A stretch of DNA of 64,000 bases from Bathymodiolus brooksi (lineage: Eukaryota; Mollusca; Bivalvia; Mytilida; Modiolidae), in contig OY804588.1 of NCBI GenBank assembly GCA_963680875.1, forward strand, positions 55,750,369 through 55,814,368, read 5' to 3'. A program made the translations under genes and the position numbers. The notes below the pieces were generated by a model, which was not told the DNA's origin, searched no databases, and saw nothing but the letters and a program-made list of their open reading frames with translations. This document shows, one piece after another, positions 20,706 to 32,148 of this stretch. Positions within the stretch are counted from its first letter, which is position 1; each line of letters begins with the position of its first letter.

Positions 20706-22132
20706 CCCCGTCGTGGTCGTAATCCTATGGTAGTTGAATTTACAACTATCTGTACAATCAGTACCTATCATCACTAAAGTTGTGAGTTCGAATCACACCC
20801 AGGCGATGTGTACTCGATACAGCATTATGTGATAAAGTTTGACTTGTGACAGGTCGGTGGTTTTCTCCGGTTTTCTCCGGTTTTCTCCACCAATAAAACT
20901 GACTGCCACGATATAACTGAAATATTGTTGAAAGTGGCGTTAAACACCATTAACGTAAAAACCTTATATGTTCCCGATGTAATGAATATTAGTAACATCG
21001 AAAGACGATTACAACAATATAAAAAATGGTTTTTAAATTCCAGTAGGAATGTATTTTTGAAATGACAGAAATACACTTTCCGATCCGGAACTCTGTGTAT
21101 TTACATCCATATTAAAACAAAAATTACGTATTAAATTTATGAGATAAATCATTGACAGTAAAATAGCATTTCTGTCTGGTATCGAAATGTTTCAAAATAT
21201 ATGTTTTAGACACTTTCTGCAAAAGTGTTTTCATTTTATATTTTTACACTTTTAATGTTTAGAAAGCCAAATAAAACAACAATTAACAAATATAAAACGA
21301 TTTTTTTTTATCGCCATACGTACTTTCGATTCTGGTAAATATTTAGATATTTCGAGGTCTTTGAAGTGTCCCAAATGTTTTGTAATAACGTCATAGCAAT
21401 GTATTATTTGGGGTTATCCCATGTAGCTATATATAGCCGTAAGGTAGCTATAGGGGACTGGTGTTACTTCCCTTGCATTATATGTTACAGTGGATACAAT
21501 GTAAATAAGTATATTACGGCATTAAAGAACTAACTCATAGGCGGGTCCAGGGGGAGCTATTTTTTTTATAGATTGGTAAAAATGTGTTTTAACAAAATAT
21601 TCCCAATTGTCATTTTTCTTTTTGTCATGTTTTGTAATTTTCACTTTGAATTACGCATCGGTATCTTTTGATTTTTTTTTAAACAAATTGTTTTGAAATC
21701 CGATTTTTTCTTTCTTTGTTAAACTCATGTTGTTTTCTGCACCTGTGATATATTTATTGTATTTTACTTTCTTTCAAATCACTGATAATGATTTTGCCCC
21801 TTGTGGACCCTCTGTAATTGGTAATCTTGAAATGTTTTTATGTAAATTAGCTATGTACACGTCATTTTGGCAAGGTACATGTGTACTTATTAAGTTATAT
21901 GACATGTATTAGTGTGTACATGTATATATATGTTTTACTTTCAAGGGTCGATAAGTCCTACGTCTATCATCATTTATCTTGTCAAATAAAACAAAAACAA
22001 AATTATAATACGTAAAAATAACATGCATATTTGTAATAATATTTGTCAACCACAAATATATAAAAATATGGAAACTCATGCGATTCACGTATGAAGTGTT
22101 TGTCTTTTTTCTTTTCGAAGAAATTTGCGGTT

Positions 22133-22239
22133 GGGAATTCGAAGAAAGACCGATTTAGAACAAAACATTTCCATTGCATAGATGGCTATATAAAGAGTTG
22201 AAGGAGATTATGTTTATAACTTGCCATCAGAGACATCAG
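22133..22239 (+). promoter_or_regulatory. Promoter and 5' untranslated exon of peptide gene B
   Basis: TATATAAA lies at 22187-22194, GGGAATTC at 22133-22140, and the donor CAG/GTATGT after 22239. The arrangement matches gene A. Small changes lie upstream, where gene A has a TTTTATTTTG stretch. Confidence 0.7.
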
Positions 22240-22773
22240 GTATGTACACATCTTTGTGGCTATTTAAATCGAAAGATTGAAATGTTTGATAAACTGGCGT
22301 AATTTTTACCCAATGTTAGTTAATTTGGCTTGACATTTCTATTTAGGGAAAGACCACTTTACTTTTGTTACCAAATTTTATAGAAAAAAAGAGTATATTG
22401 ACCTGAAAGATGAGAAAAAATAATAAATCATCTGAGCCTACACTTTTCAACAAGAAATGTTTGTAAAATTTGAAGAATTTTTGTAGTGTAAAAAATAATA
22501 ATCTGATTTTTGACGTGTTGTGTCATAAAAATGTCTGGCGCGACAGAGACAAGTTAAATGGTGGGCCCCTTAACATGTAATCATCATAGACATAGTTCGA
22601 CTGTACAATCATTTGAGCGGAAGGTATGGTCTAGCGGTTAAAATCTTTAACCTATGACCACAATTATAATACCAATGACGAAGGTCCCGGCCCCCGTATC
22701 CACTTCACACGTGTTACAGTATTATAATACCAATGACGTAGGTCCCAGCCCCCGTATCCACTTCACGTGTTAC

Positions 22774-24864
22774 CAGTGGCGGATTTAGAGGGGGGGGGGG
22801 GGGGTGCGGGGCGTGCGCCCCCCCTAAAATTCGCAAAGCATATGTTATACAACGTTAATTAAGCAGTTCAATAAATAACTTTTTCATGAATGGTTATCTC
22901 GTGACCTGTAGTAAAATATTCTTACACATTGTAAATACACGTTGGATGTGTTCGCTGATTCATATATGTATTCGCCGTCAGTAGTTCAAAGATTATTCCA
23001 TTCTGATTGGTTCCGAGGTACCAGACATCAACTATTTTCTCACGCTAATTAAACATTATTTCTTCAGTCAATTTTAAAACTACATGTACACGTGCTATTT
23101 AGAAATTATAAAATGAACGAAAATTCTAGGCCAAGAAAACAAGCAAGATTGGATACATTTCTGATTCCTCGACGAGACGAGAAAAGTCAAAGGTAAACTA
23201 CAAAGTAAATTCAATCAATACTTCGAATAATTAATTTAACAATTGATCTCATTTATAAAACATACAACGAAAACCTATAACGAGAGAATCAGATGATGAA
23301 ACTGAGATAGTGTGGAGAAACTTGAGTGTCCCAAGAAAATGGTCACTTCTCTTTAAATAATGGTTCAAATAGGTCTTGAATTCGAAATTCTGCAATTTCA
23401 TATGAAAAAAAATTATATAAGTTTGATTTGTATACAAATACCCGAAAATGTTGCCTTTTACTTTTCAAGTAAAGATCAGTAAAAATACGCGTTGGTATAT
23501 TGTACATTAAAATACAAAAGTAACATATTAATAAAGAACAAAATTAGCGGCAATTTATTTGTAACAATCTCTGCATCTGCCCGAGGTATCTGCACAAGAA
23601 AGTGTAAACAAATCCTTTGTCCGGGTACGTTTATATTATTTATATCTACCAATGGATGTCTGTACAATTCGTTTACACATTTTTAACAAACAATTCTAAC
23701 TACAATTTATTTGTAATAAATTAATATCTACAACTGCACATGAAAGTGTGAAAATAATCTCGACAAAATGGTTTATGCATATCTCACACCTGATTTCGGT
23801 AAGCATATTTCTCGAGAACTTTGATACATTTTGTTTGTTTGATCTTTTAGTGTAATGAGGTTTTTACGTTCGTTGCTCAAACACTTGATGTCCGTCCGTC
23901 TGTAAGATTTCTGCAATCTGCAACTCCCCTGGCTGTAACCACGCAATTGATTGACGTTAAACTATATAATGTACTTGAAATACATTGTAGTTGTGCACAA
24001 TGGTTTTTAGATTTTGCATTGAAGGCCGGTGGAGGGGGTAGTAGGATGATTCTGCAACCCGCAACTCCTAAATAACCACTCAATGGATTGAAGTGAAACT
24101 TAAACTACAAATTTGACATACAATGTAGTTTGCTCACTACGGTTTTATTTTTAGAATTGGAGGTTAGGGGTAGGAGGGAGATTCTGTAATCTGCGGTTCC
24201 TCAATAATGCACTGAATGGTTTGAAGAGAAACTTGTACAATAGACATGACATACATTGTACTTGTGCACCGTGTTTTTTTAGGTCCTTCCACTGAATGGA
24301 GGAAATACGAGGGGCTGTGGGTATTAGTTAGCCCTACGCTCACTTAAATTTGTGATAGGTTAGCATCATACTAAAAGTAATGATTTTTAATTAGAAAAAC
24401 GAAACTTCGCAATTAGTTTTATTCCGTAAAAGATAATCGGAAATTTCAAACGGGAGTTTTGTACAAAATTTGGTGACCTATCTTAATTTATGAAATTAAT
24501 GCACCTAGTCCAAAGGATCATTCGAAGTTTTTTCATCACCCTGCGTCCGACGTCACGGTTGTTAAAAAAAAAGTTTTACTTCAGGTTCTTATAATCTGAC
24601 AAAAACATACTGTTAACAATTATCCGACAAAATTAAGACTCAAATTAAAGTTTTTTTGGTCTGATAAAAATGGTGTGGTTGGTTCAAAATTGTTCAAATA
24701 AATGTCTGTAATTCCTCAAATCCCCAGAGCTTACGGGGGTGGGGTTCGTCCCCCTGGACCCCCTACTAGGGCTCTGCCCTGGACCCGCTGGGGACCTTAA
24801 GAGGTCCCCAGATCCCTCTCCTCCGCACGCCCCCCCCTAATCCCAAATCCTGGATCCACCCCTG
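22774..24864 (+). mobile_element. hAT5-like transposon, 2091 bp, in intron 1 of peptide gene B
   Basis: It starts CAGTGGCGGATTTAGAG and ends with the inverse of CAGGGGTGGATCCAGGATTT. GTTAC flanks both sides (22769-22773; 24865-24869), and copy A has the intact site with a single GTTAC. Its first part encodes a short transposase-like exon (23113-23192). The rest has no intact reading frame, so it is non-autonomous or decayed. It splits the minisatellite of intron 1. Confidence 0.92.
23113..23192 (+). pseudogene. hAT transposase N-terminal exon remnant
   Basis: ATG opens 26 codons followed by the donor AG/GTAAAC. The peptide contains RPRKQARLDTFL, similar to the N-terminus of hAT/ZMYM1-like transposases. 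The downstream zinc finger, DDE core and dimerisation parts are not recognisable in this element. Confidence 0.55.
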
Positions 24865-24924
24865 GTTACAGTATTATAATACCAATGACGTAGGTCCTGG
24901 CCCCCGTATCCACTTCACGTTTTA

Positions 24925-25110
24925 CAGTTTCACCAATATTTCAGTCATATGCTGGCGATCAGTTGTATTGGTTGAGGCAAACCGGAGTATTCGGAGAAAA
25001 TCACCGACTTATTGAAAGTCAATAAAAAACAAACTTATCACATGAAGTTGTATCGAGGTCGTTTCATCATGGGCGGGAATCGAACTCACAACTAAACCCA
25101 CTAATTAAGT
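24925..25110 (-). repeat. Family-1 SINE, copy B counterpart of 1818-2003
   Basis: Same sequence and orientation as in copy A; it follows the last minisatellite unit. Confidence 0.75.
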
Positions 25111-25189
25111 AAGTAAATGCAATACGCATGCACATATTTTTTTAATATGTTGGAATGTACATTATATCCAAGATAATTAACCAAGGTGG

Positions 25190-25535
25190 TGTTATTGCCA
25201 ATGGGCTATGCTCCAGTGGTAACGATCGTGGGTTCTATTTCAGATCGAATAAAACCTCAAATATATTTGCTGCTTTTCCGGTAAGCTTTTATCATTAAGG
25301 AATGAAAGCAAAGACTGGTCCGATGTTATCAGGATACAACACGTCTACTTGCGGGTTGACACTGTTCTCCCGGTAAGCTAGTACTTTAAAAGCCCATCTC
25401 GGTGTGTTGATCTTCTACAATGCAGATATAATCACCTCGTCAAAAAGTAACTTGTACTCGCCAAGATGTAGCTGAGGTGTTGCTGACTTGGAGCTAGACA
25501 ACAATCAATCGCTCACTCGCTATCGCTCACAAAAA
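25190..25535 (+). repeat. Family-2 SINE, copy B counterpart of 2085-2430
   Basis: Shared position, orientation and tRNA-like head. Confidence 0.65.
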
Positions 25536-25605
25536 TGACGACTAACATTATTTGTTATATTTCTTTTGCAGATACAAAGACAAAGTTATACTACGACAAG
25601 AAAAA

Positions 25606-26545
25606 ATGAAATCAACACAAATAAAGTTGGCTTTCTTCATATTTACCTTCATTGCCATTGTAAGTATAACTTAAATATATTTGTTTCGTCAGTGTAAGGG
25701 ATTATGATGTTTAACGCCACTTTCAGCAATATTTAAGTTATATCAGTTTTATTGGTGGAGTACCCGGAGAAAACCACTAACCTACAGCAAGTTACTGACA
25801 AACTTTATAACATAATGTTGTATCGAGTTGTTTCACCAGAGACTATCTTTTGTCGTGACTTCTAGCTTCGAATATATAGACAATATTGTACATTGTCGAC
25901 AATTATAACATTTATTTAGAAACAGGACCAAAAGTGAGCCTCTGTACACAACAATGTATATATATTGTTATTCATGTTGCAATGTCATGAAATATTAGAA
26001 CAACATCGGTGGCGTAATGGTTAGCGTGATCGCCTCGAGTGTAGTAGGTCGTGGGGTTCGAACCCATGTCAGGTCAAAGCAAAGGCTATAAAATTGATAT
26101 ACATGTATGTTGCTTCTCCGCTGAACTTACAACATTAAGGAGCCAAAAACAAAGACTTGTTGGCTCGAATTCTGATAATTTGACCAGATGGGACGACATG
26201 TTTACCCGCGGACTGTTGTTTCAGTGATCTAGCACTATCAAAGCCAAAGTAAAGGTGTTGGTTTAGTACACAACACTCCATAATTTCATCTAATATAAGT
26301 TGTTCTCTCCATGATATAGCTGAACAATTGCTCATTATCCTTGTTATATAAAATATTTTGTCTTTCAGCAATTGTGTTCAAATAGTCCGCCATTAGCAGA
26401 AGGTCGACTTAAGTGGATCTGGAAGGGAGTAAAAGCTGCTTTTAAACCAACGTGTGCTGGATGCGCAGGGATATGTGAACGTAAAGTTCCTGGAAAATGC
26501 CGATGTAGAGTTGATCAGGCGTGTATGAAAAATAGAGGACGTTAA
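25606..26545 (+). CDS. Secreted cationic six-cysteine peptide, copy B (putative antimicrobial peptide)
   Basis: The coding parts are 25606-25659 and 26369-26545, with the same GTAAGT donor, TTTCAG acceptor and upstream acceptor (exon start 25572) as gene A. The 76-residue product differs from copy A at two positions only, both conservative: Lys65 is Arg and Arg72 is Lys. Two silent changes were also seen in the last exon. All six cysteines and the Trp-rich basic segment are kept. Intron 2 holds the same two SINEs (about 25696-25850 and 25998-26335). Intron 1 is longer because of the hAT5-like insertion, which leaves promoter, exon ends and splice sites intact, so the gene is probably still expressed. 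Confidence 0.82.
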
Positions 26546-26599
26546 CCTAATACATTGTTTGTACATAGACTTTTATATGATTTTTTTTTATTTTTGTAG

Positions 26600-26605
26600 A
26601 ATAAA
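26600..26605 (+). terminator. Polyadenylation signal of peptide gene B
   Basis: AATAAA lies 55 bp after the stop codon, as in gene A. Confidence 0.75.
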
Positions 26606-27872
26606 ATGGTAAAGCTTATTATCATTTTTCTTACATTTATTTAAAATATCCTCTTTGGATGAAAACAAACGAAGTGGGTTTTTTTTGTTTTTTTAAACAA
26701 ATTGACAATTCCATTTCCCCCCGCAAGGGAGACAACTGCATAAGTCGTCTGCAAAGCTTCAACAATGGCCGTCTCGCCTGCTCAATAGACAGTGGGGGAA
26801 ACATTCAGAATCGCTAGGTAGAGTGGTATTAGATATTAGATGAAAAAAACAAAATTTAGTATTAGCCTGCTATTTAAAAATAAATGTGGAAGTGAACGTC
26901 AGACTGGTAATGTGTGTTGTGGTTGATGTCATAGCCTATAGGCATAGAAATGATGCGAAAAAATATGAGCTGCAGGCTCTAGGGGTGTTGTATTGTCCAG
27001 TAAATGGGTTGATTCACCAGTAAATGGGTTGATTCATACAAGATATGTTTTGTTACTGTGGAAAAAAGTAATTAAAACAGCATGGCCTTCATCTAAGGTA
27101 GATATTCAAATTTGTTAACCCTAGACAAGTTGTTTTCCACGAGAGCGCTCGGTTAGACAACCTCTCTTTGAGTTGACAAATCTGAATGTCTACCTCAGAT
27201 GAAGGCCATAATTATTGTATATTGATTACTTATACCGGTATTCAGACATACTCCGTTTTATAGATCTTGTTGTTTGTTCAATAATAACATGTCTATGGTC
27301 TATTCTATTCAATGATGTGTGTTTATTATATATAATAAGTAAATAGTTCCGCTAAACCTTAATGAGAATAAGGGTAATAACAAAATTACCGAACTCCGAA
27401 CAATCTTACAAAGGGAAAGTCAGTACTCATAATTATATAAACAGACAAAATCAGTCAACAGCCGGCAAACTGTGAAAACCGTAATGACCCTGACTTGGTA
27501 TAGGCATTTCTAAAGAAATGGTGGGTTGAATCAGATTTTAAAGCGCCAAACCTCCCGCTTTCATTACGGCTCAAAGTTTCCGGCTGAGAACGTTACAACT
27601 ACCAAATCGATCTTTAAAAATGGCATTGAAAATTTTGATGAATGAGAAATAAATCTTAAATCTTAACAGTCGGGCACAACGATATATGTTTACGTATTAA
27701 ATTGTAAATTCGCAGGTTCTTGAGTTGTAGGGTTAGGGTTATGGTGTTTAACGCCACTTTCAACAACAATTCAGTTACATCGTGGCGGCAAGTTTTATTG
27801 GTGGAGGAAACCGGAGTACTAGAAGAAAACCACCGACCTGTCGCAAGTCACTTATAAGCTTGATCACATAAA
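26606..27872. repeat. Duplicated 3' flank in copy B
   Basis: Aligns with 3504-4010 and 6206-6845 of copy A. 26727-26830 (with AGGGAGACAACTGCATAAGT) is present only here. It contains a hairpin (about 27083-27208), the empty site of the composite insertion (27216) and a family-1 SINE (27727-27872). No gene. Confidence 0.75.
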
Positions 27873-29937
27873 CACTGTCGTCAAAGAGCTCCGGTCGAAA
27901 ATGTTCTGTCATCTTCCGGTACAAGTCAATTAGGCATATTTGACATACAGGGGACGACAAAAAGTAAGTATTATGATCACATAGTATTATTATATCTTGA
28001 ATCCAGAAGATGTCGTTATCGGTCGATTATTTTTGTTTGTTTTTACCTATATGTTTCTGTGGTTAACTTAATAGATTACTCAGATATAGATAAAATGATG
28101 GACATAAACAATGAAAAATTCTAATAATGAGATTGGAATCATCAAATAAAGCTATAAAAAGTAGTCTATATGTGTAATTAAAGTACACAAACCCTTTGTA
28201 ATGCTTATATACGTGATAGTTTGCACTGGCGTGCCACCATGAATAGTTTTAGACTTACTACAGTGAAAAACACAATGCTTATTTACGTACATTCGTTCGG
28301 GCTCTGTCAGCCACTACTTTCCGGTTTTGTCTATGTAAAAAATTGAAAGAATAGCGAAAACAGCTCAATATCACAATTATGTTTCCTTTTTGTAATTTAT
28401 TTAAGGTTCATTATAACACTTGTCAATGGTATGTTCGACTTGCAAATTGATAAAAATAAAAAAAAGAAACTTGTCTTAAATGAATAAAAGTTGTGGAAAA
28501 AAACCCCAGCACATAGTCAAAATATTTTACATGTGGATGTTTTGTATAACATTAAAGGAAAGAAATACAAAACGACTCCTCAACGGCTTTCATCTGTAAA
28601 GTAAATTTAATATATAGCAGATACTAGTAAGTGAATGTTGAATGTAAAGATACACAAACATCTGTATGGAGTTCACAATATAATATAAATGTAGCAATCA
28701 AATTATCTGAAGCTGATACAAACAAAATGAAGGTAATCGCAAGATTGAAACATAAGATGTTTTAATAGTATTTCTTCGCTGCCCCTTAATGTTTTTTTTA
28801 TCCTTCACTTGTTCTATTCGAGTAGTCACATTGTATTGCCCGGATATTTTTAGTTATACATTTGTATTTGGTTTCTGACCAAGATATCTTTTCTGGTACC
28901 TGATTCCTGTTGAGCGACGGTAAGAAACTGTAACAGCATGTATGCTTATAAGCTTAAACCTATAAGCGCGGACTTCACAGAGGACACAATCAAAAATGAT
29001 AAGAACAACGCTTGTTTCTGCTCTTTTTAGACAACTTGACAGTTTCTTTGGGATTCATTTGTAATGTTAATGTAAACATTATACTGTGAAGAAATTTAGA
29101 TATCGTATCCACGAAGTTATTTCCACAGAGTGACTTACTTCGTTATCAACGAGTATAAAATTAAAATATTGTGTTATAAAAAGAATCTCCCACTACTCAA
29201 TTGATGCGACTTAAAGTGATGCCTGTGCCACAAAAAGCATAAAAAAATCAAGTGTTCGCGACAGCAGCAATTTAACATAGAAATAACGATTTTGTATTGT
29301 ACAAAGTAGCTGAAATTAGCAGCCATAGCGAATATTCATACTATGGATCAGTATTTATCGCTTTTGAGATATTTCCAAATCATAACTATTGTTAAATTGC
29401 AATATAATGCTCAATAACAATAAGATCAGTGGTATTTACATACTGACAAACCCGGTTTCTTATAAATGACACAACCGGTTTGTATACATGTTTACATTTT
29501 GACCAAGCCGAATTTCAAAAACATGTGTTGAGATCATGTTTTAGGGTATAACTAGTTACTAATTGACTTTTCCTCAACAAAATAATATTTCTAAGTAAAA
29601 TCAATCATTCATCAATATTTTTTTCTTTTTTGCTATCATTTAATTCATTCGCAAATGCAAGATATAGCGATATTTCAGTTGATTGTAATGATTTTGATGC
29701 CGGATTCCTTATAACTTATAGAAAAATCTAATTTTACACTGCAAAAATAAATGATATTTGGACAAAAAATTAAATTAATAATAATAACAATCAGAGAGCA
29801 TCACAATTCAAAATATTATATACACAGTATATTCATAAATACTTACGATAATTATCTGTGTCTTCTTTAAAAATACCGCTTTAAAATATCCCGGATGTTG
29901 ACCAAACATTTTCGATCGGAGCTCTTTGACGACAGTG
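27873..29937. mobile_element. DNA transposon, 2065 bp, TIR CACTGTCGTCAAAGAGCTCC, 5-bp target duplication
   Basis: The first 20 bp CACTGTCGTCAAAGAGCTCC are matched in inverse at the right end, and similarity continues for about 33 bp. ATAAA flanks it at 27868-27872 and 29938-29942, inside a SINE that is nearly uninterrupted in copy A. The CA...TG ends and 5-bp duplication resemble hAT5-type elements. No transposase is seen. An inverted copy with the same junctions lies at 61187-63286. Confidence 0.88.
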
Positions 29938-29942
29938 ATAAA

Positions 29943-31177
29943 GTAATAGCTTGCATTTAAATATATAGAGATTTTACGTAGTAAGAGCAACAAGCTTCCT
30001 TGCTTGGAGTCGGGATAATGTGTCGAGTTGAGAGACATGTCAGTTTGTGGGCTTGTACTATGAAAATCCAACCAAGCGTGTTCAAGTTAGGTACATGATC
30101 TTGCCATGATATAGCTGAAACATGGCTCACCTTCACAGCATCTGAGTGCACCTACGTTTATTGTGGGGTTCATGTTTAACAATCTTTAATTTGCTATGTA
30201 GTGTATTGTAGATCACTACTTGTTCTTTTATCCATTTTATTTTGGCTATTGTATTATGAAAAGAATGTCTTAAACAGTGATGGTCATCAATTCTACCAAT
30301 ATCAACAAAACGAACAACCACCTCTCATCTATTGATTGCTCCTCTTCGATCTGCGACCCCTTGGAATCTTCAAACTTTGCTTAGCGCTTACCAAAATCCC
30401 CTCGCTCACTATAACTAGACATGTAATTATGCTCATCATTGGTAATGTTGTGAGTTTGATTCTCACCTGTAGGTAGCAAGGTGTACTCGATAAAAGTTCA
30501 TGTAAATTACAGTAATAAAGTGTGATAATTATTTGCGTCAGGTCGATGGTTTTCTCCATGGGTCTAAGTTTTAACAAAAACTTACCAATACGATAAACAC
30601 GTAACCATGGCCGTAGCGCAATGGAGGCAAATGAGGCAAATGCCTCACTTTTGAAACGGCAAGTGTAACCTTTTGAAAGCAAATACAATCTTTTTTTTCA
30701 AAATTTGTCTAAATTCATCTCCTTTGCCTCACTTTATTCAGACCCGTCCTACGGACGTGGTAACTGTAATATTGTTGAAAGTGGCGTCCAAGAGCAATAA
30801 TCCATATAATTATTTATTTTGTACACTTGAATGATTGCTGATAGGAAATTAAGTTTTCATAATAATTTGCAGCATTCTGTATGTTTTCATGTATTTATAT
30901 ATCCTGATACTGAGGGGCCGTGATCAGGACCGGATTACCCCATGAGCTGCAGCCTAGGGCACCTCAAGGTTTAGGGATCCTGCTAAAATACTTTCAAATC
31001 ACTATTCTAGTTTATTTAAAGAAAGAATTTGCAATAAATTGACTTCAAGCTATGTCACGAGTAAAAAATATTCAAGACTGGTGCAGGTGGTTTATGGTGT
31101 AGCTCCGTCTGAGGGGAGGGGGGGGGGGTGGCACAATTGCGTTAGCCTCGAGGTCACAAAAGGTCATAACCCAGCCC
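29943..31177. repeat. Right part of copy B
   Basis: Shared with copy A only as far as about 30560, and with D in full. Apparent open frames at 29957-30688 are repeat read-throughs that recur with the same residues in the other copies. No gene is supported. Confidence 0.65.
30606..30759. mobile_element. MITE, 154 bp, inserted in a SINE with 5-bp target duplication
   Basis: Ends are CATGGCCGTAGCGC and CCTACGGACGTG (imperfect inverted repeats). GTAAC flanks both sides (30601-30605 and 30760-30764), and joining the flanks restores the normal SINE sequence TAACTG(T)AATATTGTTG. The copy in D is at 60365-60518. Confidence 0.82.
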
Positions 31178-32148
31178 TGGTCGTGTTAGTATGGTTGTTA
31201 GATTTACAAATACCTGTACAATCAGTGCCTATCACCGCTAAAGTTGTGAGTTCGAATTCCGCTCATGGCGAGGTGTACTCGAGACAACATTAAGTGATAA
31301 AGTTACGTTAGGTCGGTGGTTTTCTCCGGTTTTCTCCACCAATAAAATTGACTGCCACGATATAACTGAAATATTGTTGAAAGTGGCGTTAAACACCATT
31401 AACGTAAAAACCTTATATGTTCCCGATGTAATGAAATATTAGTAACATCGAAAGACGATTACAAGTTTCAAAAATATAGATTATAGTTTTTAAATTCCAG
31501 TAGGAATGTATTTTTGCAATGACAGAAATACACTTTCCGATCCGGAACTCTGTGTATTTGCATCCATATAGAAACATTACGTATTAAATTTATGAGATAA
31601 ATAATTGACAGTAAAATAGCATTTCTGTCTGGTATCAAAATGTTTCAAAATATATGTTTTAGACACTTTCTATTTTAAACTGTAAAAAAGGGGGAGGAAG
31701 TGGAAGAGTCGAGATGGGAATAAAAAAAAAATGCATAACAAGATTAAATTTCTAGTATTTGTTTTCTATGACTGTACACGTACAAGTATGTTTTTTTTGC
31801 CAATCCTTTAATCTAGTTTCAATATTTTAATTGCATGATACATTTTCACACTATCCCCGCCTTTACGCAATGGAGAATACACTTCAACCTTAGATTCTTA
31901 AAATATTCTCTTACATAATACATTTCCATCCGCAAAAATGTTTTCATTTTATGTTTTTACACTTTTAATGTTTAGAAAGCCAAATAAGACAACAATTAAC
32001 AAAAATAAAACGAATGTTCACCTATATATGGTTCGTCTGATTTGTAATAACGTCATAGAAATATATTATTTGGGGTTATCCCATGTAGCTATATATAGCC
32101 GTAAGGTAGCTATAGGGGGACTGGTGTTACTTCCCTTGCATTATATGC
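31178..32148 (+). repeat. Segmental duplication, copy C (start of a third unit, truncated)
   Basis: It matches 20730-21480 (and 1-470): the SINE (+, 31178-31405), then the duplicated flank, with unrelated sequence at about 31680-31935. It stops abruptly at the hAT5-like element at 32149, far short of the peptide gene, so C carries no gene. Confidence 0.85.

Larger units (their letters stand above)
20706..31177 (+). repeat. Segmental duplication, copy B (about 10.4 kb tandem unit with peptide gene B)
   Basis: It begins with a family-1 SINE (+, 20706-20955) carrying a distinctive doubled GGTTTTCTCC, followed by ACATCGAAAGACGATTAC. That combination recurs at 31178-31463, so a second tandem unit (C) starts there and the unit length is about 10.4 kb. 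21014-30560 aligns with copy A (1-7484). 27159 onward aligns in inverse with copy D (to 64000). Confidence 0.88.

Noticed and set aside
30329..30688. 119-codon frame (and 117-codon relative at 60442-60795) that looks conserved between copies
   Set aside because: The copies are parts of the same recent segmental duplication and include a 154-bp MITE and SINE sequence, so similarity does not indicate coding.
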